From assembly GCA_014382605.1 (NCBI GenBank), contig JACNJM010000161.1, positions 12,812 through 52,697 on the forward strand: a stretch of DNA of 39,886 nt, given 5' to 3'. Source of the stretch: Anaerolineae bacterium (GTDB lineage: Bacteria; Chloroflexota; Anaerolineae; Anaerolineales; UBA11858). The translations under genes and the position numbers were made by a program. The notes under the pieces are model-generated. The model did not search any database, was not told the origin of the DNA, and worked only from the letters and a program-made list of their open reading frames with translations. How positions within the stretch are numbered: position 1 is the stretch's first letter; the number at the start of each line of letters is the position of its first letter. This document shows positions 7,247-15,060 of the stretch, piece after piece.

Positions 7247-7269
7247 GCAGAGGTGAAAAACACCTCTGC
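7247..7269 (+). other. Perfect hairpin in the 5' leader of the 7308 gene
   Basis: GCAGAGGTG (7247-7255) pairs exactly with CACCTCTGC (7261-7269) around an AAAAA loop. No T-run follows, so it is not a typical terminator. If transcription starts near 7249 as the CRP-type site suggests, the hairpin would form the 5' end of the mRNA and could stabilise it. Confidence 0.5.
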
Positions 7270-7307
7270 TGCTATCTATCAATCTATATTCCCTAAGGAG
7301 TCCCACC

Positions 7308-7934
7308 ATGACCATGCTCGACCGAGTTCTTCTTCTGCTCACCGGCCTTTCGGCGGTGTACCTGATCTGGCGATTTTGGGGCCGCTACAGCAAAAACAAA
7401 GCCCTGCATGATTTGTACTATATGACGGGTTTTGCGGTTTTATTCGTCTCTGGCGTGCTGCTGATCTTCGGCGGCTGGGGCTTGTTAGCATCACCGCTGG
7501 TGCTGACGGTCGCATCGCTAATTCCCTTGAATATTTCCATGGGTCTTATGAATCAGTTCTTGCCACAATATAAAAAAGCCTATTCCTGGTTTGCCCTAGT
7601 TGGATTTCTGGCGATTGCCGTAACCAGCATCAGCGGTATGGCGCTGAAAAGCGTTGCCGTGCCGGTATTCCACGGCGTGGCAGGCCTGATTATTTTTGGC
7701 CTGCCACTCTACCTGTGTTTTGGAACAAAAACTGCGCCTAAGGGTTTTGGTGCGGTGGGCATCGGCGGGATGCTGATCGGTATTGGCGGGATTGCGCTGG
7801 CGTTTTATAAAGCAGGCAAGCCCCTCTTTGGCATCTTCACCGGCGAATTCATTTTGATGATTCTAGCGCCACTTCTCTTGCTCATGACCCTGGCCTACAC
7901 CTTTGGCTTTATGAAAGACATCAAAGCCGGTTAA
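7308..7934 (+). CDS. Unknown multi-helix membrane protein, paralogue of the 11752 gene
   Basis: The 208-residue protein starts after a good ribosome site (AAGGAG) and has about six or seven transmembrane helices. It shares a clear pattern with the protein at 11752-12357: an N-terminal LDRxLLLxTGLxAxY, a central SPxVxxVxxLIPLxxSxGL, then HGxxGLxIFxLP, LIGIGG and KAGKP, and a final LLLLM helix. The shared spacing shows duplication within this cluster. No metal-binding motif is evident apart from one His (in VFHGVAG, matched by VVHGISG in the paralogue), which could be a heme ligand. It is probably a subunit of the membrane complex encoded around it. The family is not recognised. Confidence 0.7.
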   Translation: MTMLDRVLLLLTGLSAVYLIWRFWGRYSKNKALHDLYYMTGFAVLFVSGVLLIFGGWGLLASPLVLTVASLIPLNISMGLMNQFLPQYKKAYSWFALVGFLAIAVTSISGMALKSVAVPVFHGVAGLIIFGLPLYLCFGTKTAPKGFGAVGIGGMLIGIGGIALAFYKAGKPLFGIFTGEFILMILAPLLLLMTLAYTFGFMKDIKAG

Positions 7935-7965
7935 TTCTGCGCCCATTTGACTTTTAATAAAGACG

Positions 7966-8015
7966 ATCAACCTGCTCTGTGTTATCTTCATAACATATTC
8001 GTGGAGCAGGTTGAT
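7966..8015 (+). terminator. Nested hairpin terminator or attenuator before the 8040 gene
   Basis: ATCAACCTGCTC (7966-7977) pairs perfectly with GAGCAGGTTGAT (8004-8015), followed by TTTTTA. The 26-base loop holds GTTAT/ATAAC as a second hairpin. It ends just 24 bases before the next start codon, so it may attenuate rather than fully stop transcription into the downstream gene. Confidence 0.68.
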
Positions 8016-8039
8016 TTTTATCGCAAGGAGTAATATCTT

Positions 8040-9575
8040 ATGCAATTTTTATCCAAACGGCTCGATTATCTCTTCCGCTCAACCCGCGGGCTGGTTCTGA
8101 TTGCGATTGCCATGGTCGCATTAGTAACGGCTATTTGGGGTACTCTCTCTGGCCCAATGGTCGAGTGGGGTGTGCGAGATATAACAGTTAGCGTGTTGGG
8201 CATGGATCTGGTGCAGGCCGATCGCGAAGGTCGCATCATTATGCTTTACCACACCATCGCTATGACCATTGTGGCAATTGAAGTGTATTTTATGACCGAG
8301 ATGTTGCCCATGAAACGCCAGGAACAGGTGACCATTAATGCCACCATCACCGTGGGATACCTGACTGCGCTTGTCTTCGGGATGGGATTTGCCTATTTCG
8401 GGCATAATTTTGCCTTTCACGGGCTTTTCCTGGTGGGGCAATCGCTGGTTTTCTTTGCAGGGATTCTACTATCCGCAGCGCTATGGCCGTGGAAAAAAGA
8501 ATATCTCCTTGAAACCGATTCGCCCTATGCTCACACCAAGAAAGGCGTAGACCTTGAGCGTGCGGCCTTTTTCGTGATGGCTTTGGCTACTCTGCTCTCC
8601 GCGACCTTTGGCGCCGTAACCGGCTCTTATTGGGGCAACGGGCACGAAACTTTCCTCGGCGAAGACCTGATTCGTATGCCACATAAAACCGCCCTGCAAA
8701 AAGCCATAATTGGCCATCTGCATATTATGCTTACCCTAGTGGCGGTCGGCATCACCCTGATTGTTGGGCGTTGGATGAAATTCCAAGGCATTTTACACAA
8801 AATCGCCATGCCGCTGATGATTTTCGGCACGATTGTAATCACCTTCGGCGCTCTCTCGGTGGTCTGGCTTCCCTGGGCACATACTACCATCTATGTTGGC
8901 TCGGTCTTTGTGATGCTGGCGGCTTTGATGTACGTGATTTTTACATGGGACAAACTCATCAAAGACGGCACCGCCGGGATCGAGAAACCCAACTTTTTCC
9001 AAAAAATGGGCGCACTGCTACGCGATCCGCTCAAATTTGGCCCCGGCTGGCAAATGGTATTCATGAACTTCACTGTCAGTGGTGTGGGTATTTTCATGGC
9101 TGTCAAGCTGGATGAAATCTTCCGGGTGTGGCCCCACCGCGAGGAGCGCATTACCCTCACCGGGCACTGGCATATTTTGGCAGCTCTCATCGCCACGATC
9201 ATCCTGTTTTATTATATGGACCTCTCCAAAGTCCAGGGGAAATTACGCCAATGGGCGGGTTGGTTAATCATCATCATGTCTGATCTGGCATTCGGGGCAG
9301 CGACCATCTTCTCAATGAAGCGCCTATTTGTCGCTGAGAGTGAACAACAATCGCTTGTCAACACAATTATGCTGTTAATGGATATGGGGCTGGGGATTGT
9401 GCTGGTGATTTTGGCGATCTTCTTGCTTTGGCGGTTGTACGATCTCTTCCAAGATAAAGGATATTGGAACAAAGAATTTACCGCCGAAAAGAAACTGCGA
9501 GCCGAAACTGAACTTGAGGAAAATAAGCGCAAAATGGCCGAACTTGAGGCCACCCTCAAGGAGGTGTCCAAATGA
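8040..9575 (+). CDS. Large histidine-rich membrane protein, possibly distant heme-copper oxidase/NorB relative
   Basis: The 511-residue protein has about 12 transmembrane helices and a charged C-terminal coiled-coil-like tail (about 475-510). Histidines cluster at membrane positions: His71 (LYHTIAMTIVAIEVYF, like a low-spin heme helix), His122 and His127 (FGHNFAFHG), His226/His228 (GHLHIM), His281 (WAHTTIY) and His376/His378 (GHWHIL). The two HxH motifs recall helix X of heme-copper oxidases, but the adjacent His-His pair of the CuB site is missing. AAGGAG lies near the ATG. Its stop overlaps the SUMF1-fold lipoprotein gene and a heme O synthase-like gene follows, which fits a heme-bearing complex. 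I cannot place it in a named family with confidence. Confidence 0.72.
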   Translation: MQFLSKRLDYLFRSTRGLVLIAIAMVALVTAIWGTLSGPMVEWGVRDITVSVLGMDLVQADREGRIIMLYHTIAMTIVAIEVYFMTEMLPMKRQEQVTINATITVGYLTALVFGMGFAYFGHNFAFHGLFLVGQSLVFFAGILLSAALWPWKKEYLLETDSPYAHTKKGVDLERAAFFVMALATLLSATFGAVTGSYWGNGHETFLGEDLIRMPHKTALQKAIIGHLHIMLTLVAVGITLIVGRWMKFQGILHKIAMPLMIFGTIVITFGALSVVWLPWAHTTIYVGSVFVMLAALMYVIFTWDKLIKDGTAGIEKPNFFQKMGALLRDPLKFGPGWQMVFMNFTVSGVGIFMAVKLDEIFRVWPHREERITLTGHWHILAALIATIILFYYMDLSKVQGKLRQWAGWLIIIMSDLAFGAATIFSMKRLFVAESEQQSLVNTIMLLMDMGLGIVLVILAIFLLWRLYDLFQDKGYWNKEFTAEKKLRAETELEENKRKMAELEATLKEVSK

Positions 9576-10651
9576 AATACGCCCTTAATATCAAAAAACT
9601 CTTGCAAAACGAAGAAGGATTTTTAACACAAAGTCGTGAAGAAACTGCGTTTTCTTTATTCGCTTTTGCGCCTGCGTGGCTGCGTAGTGGAATCGCGTTG
9701 CGCATCAGCATTCTGTTGATTTTGTTGCTTCTACCTGCCTGCGGTTCGGCCCCCAGCGTCAGTGCCATTGAGCCACCCTATATCGATACAGGTATCGACT
9801 CCAACGCGTGGGTAACTGTACCCGCAGGCGAATTCCCCTTCGGGCAACACGACCACATGAGCTATGTGGATGAATTTGAAATCATGGTCACCGATGTGAC
9901 TGTTGAACAATTTGCCAACTTCCTCAACGAAGCATTGGCAGCAGGCGAGATCCGTGTCGGCGAGTTTGAAGTTGAAGCCGGAGAAATACTCTGGCAAGAA
10001 GAAGGAGTCGGCGGTTACTACCCCGGCGACCCGTTTGACGGCTACAAGCACGAAGAAGAAATCAAAGCTGGCGAAAAACTCTATATGCCCCAGACCGAGG
10101 GCCTGCGACTGACCTACGACGGCAATACCTTTACAACCATGGAAGCCTACACAAACCACCCCATGACCATGGTGACCTGGTGGGGAGCGAATGCCTATTG
10201 TGAGTATTACGGCTACCGCCTGCCCCTCGAGGCAGAATGGGAAAAAGCCGCTCGCGGCACCGAATTGATAAACGAACGCGGTTTGCCCTTCCCGTGGGGC
10301 GATGAAATCCACGGCAACAATGCCAATTACTATTCCTCTTTCGACCTTTTTGAGCGTATGTTTGGCAAGTTAGGGAACACAACTCCGGTCGGCTTCTACA
10401 ATGGGCAAACCTACGACCTCGGTGAGGGCAGCTACGCCACGGAAGATTCAACCAGCCCCTATGGACTCTACGATATGGCGGGCAACGTCTGGCAGTGGAT
10501 GGGCGATGACTACCACGATCAGCATTACCGCTATATGCGCGGTGGCAGTTTCTACTCGTATGAAGTTGATCTGAGAGTCTGGAAGAATAACAGCGCCGGG
10601 CCACAATACTACAGCCCTGCGTTAGGTTTCCGCTGCGTACAAGACCAATAA
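9572..10651 (+). CDS. SUMF1/formylglycine-enzyme-fold lipoprotein
   Basis: The 359-residue product starts at an ATG overlapping the previous stop, with an excellent AAGGAGGT. A lipobox (LLPAC) lies near residue 57, after an unusually long N-region of about 40 residues. The rest is an FGE-sulfatase domain: WVTVPAGEFPFG at the start, MTMVTWWGANAYCEYYGYRLPLEAEWEKAARG, PWGDE, YGLYDMAGNVWQWMGD, MRGGSF and a final ALGFRC. The paired cysteines needed for formylglycine generation are absent from the RGGSF region, so an oxidase role is unlikely; many such domains bind ligands or act as structural subunits. Coupling to the 8040 gene suggests it is an extracytoplasmic subunit of that membrane protein. 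Confidence 0.88.
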   Translation: MKYALNIKKLLQNEEGFLTQSREETAFSLFAFAPAWLRSGIALRISILLILLLLPACGSAPSVSAIEPPYIDTGIDSNAWVTVPAGEFPFGQHDHMSYVDEFEIMVTDVTVEQFANFLNEALAAGEIRVGEFEVEAGEILWQEEGVGGYYPGDPFDGYKHEEEIKAGEKLYMPQTEGLRLTYDGNTFTTMEAYTNHPMTMVTWWGANAYCEYYGYRLPLEAEWEKAARGTELINERGLPFPWGDEIHGNNANYYSSFDLFERMFGKLGNTTPVGFYNGQTYDLGEGSYATEDSTSPYGLYDMAGNVWQWMGDDYHDQHYRYMRGGSFYSYEVDLRVWKNNSAGPQYYSPALGFRCVQDQ

Positions 10652-10665
10652 ACAATGAACAAGGA

Positions 10666-10713
10666 TTTGGGATCAGGTGTTTAGGGAGCAGTCCTGAATA
10701 CCTGATCCCCAAA
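10666..10713. repeat. Imperfect inverted repeat between the SUMF1-fold and ctaB-like genes
   Basis: GGATCAGGT (10670-10678) pairs with ACCTGATCC (10700-10708), with AGGGAGCAGTCCT material in the loop and TTGG/CCAA extensions at the ends. There is no strong T-run. It may be a weak terminator or a small dispersed hairpin element. Confidence 0.5.
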
Positions 10714-10790
10714 ACGGCGCCATACCAATTACCAACAATCCAAACCATTCTTTGTTATACTCATCTGACATCATTTCGAAGAGAGTACTT

Positions 10791-11645
10791 ATGGAAAAAC
10801 TAAAAGCCAAAGTTCGACTGTATTGGCCGCTTATCAAAAGCCTGCAAACCGCTCTGTTGCTCACAACCGGCCTGGCTGGATATATGAGCGCGCGCTGCCC
10901 GGTGACAACCATACCCACCATGCTTGGGCTGGGAATAAGCTTATTCCTTTCCATCAGCGGCAGCACCATACTCAATATGTGGTACGACCGTGATATTGAT
11001 GCCAAAATGGGGCGCACTGCAAAACGTCCACTGCCCGCCGGTTTGCTTACTCCCAAAGAAGCTCTGACCGCGGGCCTGTTGTTAGCACTCATCGGGGTTG
11101 GTATTGCCGCCGCTATGGATGCCATCTTTGGGCTGATTATCTTCGCAGGCCTGTTCTTTGATGTTGTTGTCTACACGATTTGGCTGAAGCGCAAAACAGC
11201 CTGGTCAATTGTGTGGGGTGGCATCTCCGGGGGAATGCCCATCCTCGCCGGGCGCGCCCTCGGCACCGGTACTATCGACTTGATCGGCATCGCCCTGATG
11301 CTGGCAATTCTCTTCTGGATTCCCACCCACATCCTGACGTTCAGCATCCGCTATCATACTGATTATCGGAAAGCGGGTGTGCCAACATTCCCATCTACCT
11401 ACGGATTCCAGTTCACTCGGGGCGTGATAGCGATTTCAAGCGTGCTGGCCGCGCTGGCTATGGGTGGAGCAGGGCTTGGCATCGGCATGGCCTGGGGCTA
11501 TTTACGCCTGATGGCGGTGCTTTCCGCCGGATTATTGGTTCTCGCCATCGCCACAATGGTTAATCCATCCGAGCGCGTCAATTTTGGCTTGTTCAAATAC
11601 GCATCCCTGTATATGCTTGGTTCCATGTTATTGGTAACATTATAA
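10791..11645 (+). CDS. ctaB: Heme O synthase-like UbiA prenyltransferase (protoheme IX farnesyltransferase)
   Basis: The start at 10791 is preferred because GAAGAGAG lies 6 bases upstream; an in-frame ATG at 10752 has none. The 284-residue protein has about eight or nine transmembrane helices and the prenyl-diphosphate-binding motif NMWYDRDIDAKMGRTAKRPLPAG (shown here from Asn-Met-Trp to the RPLPAG end, near residue 60). KRKTAWSIVWGG and WIPTHILTFSIRYHTDYRKAGVP correspond to the second conserved region of CtaB. The enzyme converts heme B to heme O by adding a farnesyl chain. Its location beside two oxidase-like membrane proteins suggests it supplies a modified heme to them. Other UbiA reactions are possible, but the Y-R-D-I-D and TxxRP pattern is closest to CtaB. 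Confidence 0.85.
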   Translation: MEKLKAKVRLYWPLIKSLQTALLLTTGLAGYMSARCPVTTIPTMLGLGISLFLSISGSTILNMWYDRDIDAKMGRTAKRPLPAGLLTPKEALTAGLLLALIGVGIAAAMDAIFGLIIFAGLFFDVVVYTIWLKRKTAWSIVWGGISGGMPILAGRALGTGTIDLIGIALMLAILFWIPTHILTFSIRYHTDYRKAGVPTFPSTYGFQFTRGVIAISSVLAALAMGGAGLGIGMAWGYLRLMAVLSAGLLVLAIATMVNPSERVNFGLFKYASLYMLGSMLLVTL

Positions 11646-11679
11646 AATACCATCGCCGGACTTCATCGAAGAATTCACC

Positions 11680-11720
11680 AAGCGTGGAACGTTATCCAAA
11701 AATTACGTTCCACGCTTTTT
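11680..11720 (+). terminator. Rho-independent terminator after the ctaB-like gene
   Basis: AAGCGTGGAACGT (11680-11692) pairs exactly with ACGTTCCACGCTT (11705-11717), with a 12-base loop and TTTTT overlapping the end of the stem. It starts 34 bases after the ctaB-like stop. Confidence 0.85.
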
Positions 11721-11751
11721 GCAAATTTCAATAATAGATTGGAGAAACTTC

Positions 11752-12357
11752 ATGAAACAGATTTCCATCCTCGACCGAATTTTGCTGCTCGCCACGGGGC
11801 TGCTGGCTGCCTATCAGATCATCGTCGGCGTAGAAGGCGCCAGCACGCTGGCTCAAACCAGTTTCACAATTACCTTTGGGGTTTTACTGGTCGCCGGATT
11901 ACTGCTGATTATTCTCGGATTCGAAGCTCTTGACAGCCCAGTGGTGGTCATTGTCTCAACGTTAATTCCATTAAGCCTTTCAATAGGGTTAGTCACAAAA
12001 TATTTCGCTGAATTTACGATCCCCTATTTGATCTTCGCCATTGTGGGCCTGCTTGCCATCATCATTACGCGCTACAAAACCCCAGGCAAAGCTGCTGTCA
12101 TGGTATTGATGGTCGTCCACGGCATTTCCGGGCTGCTAATCTTTAGTTTACCGATTGTACTGGCCTTACGCGGCGTTACCAACGGCGGCTTTGCTCTGGT
12201 TGGTGTGGGCGGCGGGCTGATCGGCATCGGCGGGATGCTGCTTTCATTTCTCAAAGCTGGTAAACCGATTCTCTCGCGAGATATAATTCTCACGGTGTTA
12301 CCGGGCCTGCTGCTCCTGATGACAGCTGCATTTGTAGCCGGTTTTGCGTTGGGATAA
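11752..12357 (+). CDS. Unknown multi-helix membrane protein, paralogue of the 7308 gene
   Basis: The start at 11752 is chosen because GGAG lies 7 bases upstream; the in-frame TTG at 11719 falls inside the upstream terminator. The 201-residue product has six or seven transmembrane helices and the same signature blocks as the 7308 protein (LDRILLLATGL, LIPLSLSIGL, VHGISGLLIFSLP, GLIGIGGMLLSFLKAGKP, LLLLM). The identical order shows gene duplication. The conserved His in VHGISG aligns with the paralogue. It is separated from the ctaB-like gene by a terminator, so it may have its own promoter. The function is unknown. Confidence 0.7.
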   Translation: MKQISILDRILLLATGLLAAYQIIVGVEGASTLAQTSFTITFGVLLVAGLLLIILGFEALDSPVVVIVSTLIPLSLSIGLVTKYFAEFTIPYLIFAIVGLLAIIITRYKTPGKAAVMVLMVVHGISGLLIFSLPIVLALRGVTNGGFALVGVGGGLIGIGGMLLSFLKAGKPILSRDIILTVLPGLLLLMTAAFVAGFALG

Positions 12358-12465
12358 ATATCACGCTCGAATAGTATCAATCCCACTATGGGGCAGCCCT
12401 TCAACGATTATATACTGTTCTCAGACTTCCGTAATTCATAGAATCCAGTATCAGGAGAAAATATA

Positions 12466-13128
12466 ATGGGCAAATTCTTACGTTTCATCGGCATTTTATT
12501 CATGAGCCTAACCGCGGCCTTCACCGTGCTGGGCGGCGTGGGTACCACCTGTGTGGCCCTGGGTGCAGAAAAATATGACACGATGGCCGGGATCGTACCG
12601 TTCAAATGGCTGTATGTGCTCTATGTGATTGTCACCCTTGCCATCGGGATTATGGGCATCCGCGCTGTGATCTTGCTCATCAAAGGCCGCACCAACGCCT
12701 ACCGCTACAGCATGATCGCCCTCGTCGCCGGGATCATTGTCGGGGGTATCCACATGGCAACCTCACGGGCGCTGCGCGGCTCATCCATGCCGGTGGATGC
12801 CGTGGTCTACACCACCGTGCTGACCTTCCTCATTTTCCTGATCTTCAAAATCCCCGGCGTGTGGAAACTTGTCGATTTCAGCAAAGCCAAAGGCAACACC
12901 AACGATGTCGGCGGCGGGCTGGCGGCGATTGTAATGGGCGGCTTGGCCCTGAGCATTCAACTCTGGATGGCGCCCACGCACACCCTGAGTGGCATCAACT
13001 ATGGCGATGCTTTCCACACCCCGATGATGCTCATCGGCTGGGCGTTGATGCTGCTGGGCATAGGATTGCTGGCGCGTGCCATCTGGAAGCCCGCCCTAAT
13101 TGCTAATCCTGCTCTCGCATCTACATAA
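12466..13128 (+). CDS. Unknown six-helix membrane protein
   Basis: The 220-residue protein starts after AGGAG and has about six transmembrane helices. Two histidine-bearing helices stand out: GIIVGGIHMATSRALRG (about residue 98) and NYGDAFHTPMMLIGWALMLLG (about residue 184), the second opening a helix much as heme ligands do. An APTHTLSGI loop adds a third His. There is no recognised family. It follows the 11752 gene by 108 bases and is closed by the terminator region at 13299, so the two probably belong to one transcript. Confidence 0.65.
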   Translation: MGKFLRFIGILFMSLTAAFTVLGGVGTTCVALGAEKYDTMAGIVPFKWLYVLYVIVTLAIGIMGIRAVILLIKGRTNAYRYSMIALVAGIIVGGIHMATSRALRGSSMPVDAVVYTTVLTFLIFLIFKIPGVWKLVDFSKAKGNTNDVGGGLAAIVMGGLALSIQLWMAPTHTLSGINYGDAFHTPMMLIGWALMLLGIGLLARAIWKPALIANPALAST

Positions 13129-13298
13129 ATCCCGCTTTATCCTGGGCAAATGTTGGGATATGGTTCAATTTGATAAATAAACGATAGGGATTCCTCCCTG
13201 CGATCGGAATCACATAGGCCAACACTTCAGAAAGTGTCCACACATTTTTGAACCATCCCCAAAGGCCATAGAATTTCTAGTATCGGAGGGTACTATTT

Positions 13299-13327
13299 AG
13301 CCCTGAAGCAGCGCTTTAGGGCTTTTT
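13299..13327 (+). terminator. Rho-independent terminator after the 12466 gene
   Basis: AGCCCTGAAGC (13299-13309) pairs with GCTTTAGGGCT (13313-13323), 11 base pairs with one G-U, a 3-base loop, and a TTTTT run. The 170 bases between the gene stop and this hairpin hold nothing else I can recognise. Confidence 0.85.
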
Positions 13328-13353
13328 CATAGGATATCGTGAGATGCTATAAT
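13324..13353 (+). promoter_or_regulatory. Extended -10 promoter of the 13393 gene
   Basis: TGCTATAAT (13345-13353) is an extended -10 element. TTTTCA at 13324-13329 is a poor -35 match with an 18-base spacer. The predicted start site leaves a leader of about 33 bases before the ATG at 13393. Confidence 0.55.
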
Positions 13354-13392
13354 ATTGCCTACGCGTGTTGCACCATCAGCCGCTATTAAAAA

Positions 13393-13866
13393 ATGGAATC
13401 CAAAATTAAAATAACGTTGCCTGCCTTATTATCCTTTCTTCAATCCCAACGCGGGGAATTGAAAAAAAGCCGCTTCAAAATATGGTTGCGCGCCTTTTTA
13501 TTCGTTCAATTTTCTGCCATTTTTGGTATGTATTTTGTTCGCGATATTGCAGCGGGATATTTTACATGGGACAAGGTTGTTTTCTTTATTCTTATTTTTA
13601 TCCCCATAGGCTTTCTAATGAGCTATATTGTGCCGATGAAAGCAAATCTCGAAGTTCGGGCAGTCACGTTATCTCTGGATAAAGTATATCTTTTCTTGAT
13701 TTGGTTTTTGGTGGTTATAAAATTGCTTGCTAGTTATTATTATCATGTAGAAACGATTGCCGATGTGATTATGTGCATCATTTTGGGCATCATGGGGGGG
13801 CGTTTGGGCGGCATTGGAATTCGAGTGCGCAGGCTCAAAATCAAATATCTCTTTATCACAGGATAA
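13393..13866 (+). CDS. Unknown small membrane protein
   Basis: The 157-residue protein has four predicted transmembrane helices (about 31-50, 58-78, 97-115, 125-142) and basic ends. It lacks a good ribosome site. An extended -10 promoter precedes it and the DUF423 gene follows after 11 bases, so the two likely share a transcript. No family was recognised. Confidence 0.6.
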   Translation: MESKIKITLPALLSFLQSQRGELKKSRFKIWLRAFLFVQFSAIFGMYFVRDIAAGYFTWDKVVFFILIFIPIGFLMSYIVPMKANLEVRAVTLSLDKVYLFLIWFLVVIKLLASYYYHVETIADVIMCIILGIMGGRLGGIGIRVRRLKIKYLFITG

Positions 13867-13877
13867 AAGGAAAAATC

Positions 13878-14267
13878 ATGGAGAAAACTTTTTTTGTCAT
13901 CGGAACTCTATTCTCAGGACTGGCGGTTGCCGCGGGCGCGTTTGGCGCGCATGGCTTAAAGAATATCGTCTCTGCCGAGCGGCTGATCACTTGGGAAAAA
14001 GCGGTACGCTACCAGATGTATCACGGACTGGCGTTGATGCTGATTGCCTGGGCAATTACACAATGGTGGAACCAGACCAATACCCTGCAAGCCGGGGGCT
14101 GGTTCTTCATCATCGGGACGCTGCTATTTTCAGGAAGTCTCTATTATCTAGTGTTTAACGGAAGTCTGGATTTGAACGGAATCAGCCTGGGGCTGGTGAC
14201 TCCTGTAGGGGGCGTGTTCTTCGTCCTGGGGTGGTTGGCGCTGATGATCGCCGCCTGGCGCGGGTAA
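13878..14267 (+). CDS. DUF423 family membrane protein
   Basis: The start at 13878 has AAAAGG upstream; an in-frame ATG at 13773 would overlap the previous gene. The 129-residue protein shows the DUF423 signatures: AAGAFGAHGLK near the N-terminus, WEKAVRYQMYHGLALM, then GTLLFSGSLYYLV and TPVGGVFFVLGWLAL at the end, spread over four transmembrane helices. The family (YgdD-like) is widespread and has no established biochemical role. It is the last plus-strand gene before convergent minus-strand genes; only 17 bases separate it from the end of the DUF422 gene. Confidence 0.9.
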   Translation: MEKTFFVIGTLFSGLAVAAGAFGAHGLKNIVSAERLITWEKAVRYQMYHGLALMLIAWAITQWWNQTNTLQAGGWFFIIGTLLFSGSLYYLVFNGSLDLNGISLGLVTPVGGVFFVLGWLALMIAAWRG

Positions 14268-14284
14268 CCCGCATAGAACACCGA

Positions 14285-15058
14285 TCACCCAAATTTAACG
14301 GATCTCGCGAACGCAAGAATAACCCAAAATAATAAGGTCAGTCCGCCTATCAGAGCCGGGGACCAAAGTCCGGCGTAGATGGCGCTTAGCACGGTTCCCA
14401 ACGCCATCACGCCAAAACCCCATACAGCCCAACTTTCGCTCAGTATCGCCGTATCTTTTTGGAGAATGCGGCGGTTGATTTTTAGATAGAGCCAGATCGT
14501 GACGAAGGTCGTCAGCCACCAGCCCCAGAAATTTTGCAGGGGAATACCAAAATAGGCTCCGGGCTGATCCCAGACCCAATGGCTGCGGTAAACCATCACC
14601 GGGTCAAGCACCAAATCCCAGGAGAGCATGATCCCACCGGTCACGGCTGCCCACACCGGGGCGCGCCAGCGAGCATCCACGCTCTGAGGCAAAATCCGCT
14701 CGGCAATCACATAGGCCGGATACATCATATAAAACCACACCATCGGAATCACGTAAGGCACCAATCCGAGAAAGAGCGGCCCTAAATTATCATTATAGTG
14801 ATACTGCCCAAATATCAGGCCAGTGGCGACGCCCATGCTTTCGGCGAATAAGGTCATCACCGTTGTCAGGAGCACCAGCAGCGCGGCGCGGGCTTTACCT
14901 TCCCGCTGAATAGCGTGCAATAGCGAGAAGGCAAAAGCCAATACTGGATGCAGAAAAAAGGCCCAAAGCTGGAAATGATAACCGGCAAACAGGCGGGCGT
15001 AGATGTAGACGGTGAGGGCGGTATAGGCCCAGAAGAAGGCTAATGTGAGGCGGCGCAT
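14285..15058 (-). CDS. Carotenoid biosynthesis (DUF422, CruF-like) membrane protein
   Basis: The 257-residue protein has about seven or eight transmembrane helices and the family signatures: FAESMGVATGLIFGQYHY (about residues 70-88), LVPYVIPMVWFYMMYPAYVIAE, then WDLVLDPVMV and HWVWDQPGAYFGIPLQNFWGWW. Glu and Asp in these blocks are conserved in carotenoid 1',2'-hydratases of the CruF/bacterioruberin type, which add water to acyclic carotenoid ends in the membrane. No other carotenoid gene is in the window, so the substrate is unknown. It ends 2 bases from the stop of the quinate-dehydrogenase-like gene region and is probably co-transcribed with it. Confidence 0.88.
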   Translation of the reverse strand: MRRLTLAFFWAYTALTVYIYARLFAGYHFQLWAFFLHPVLAFAFSLLHAIQREGKARAALLVLLTTVMTLFAESMGVATGLIFGQYHYNDNLGPLFLGLVPYVIPMVWFYMMYPAYVIAERILPQSVDARWRAPVWAAVTGGIMLSWDLVLDPVMVYRSHWVWDQPGAYFGIPLQNFWGWWLTTFVTIWLYLKINRRILQKDTAILSESWAVWGFGVMALGTVLSAIYAGLWSPALIGGLTLLFWVILAFARSVKFG

Positions 15059-15060
15059 GG

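Noticed and set aside
9731-10312. A 193-codon minus-strand frame
   Set aside because: It is a shadow of the SUMF1-fold lipoprotein, which has a strong start and complete domain.
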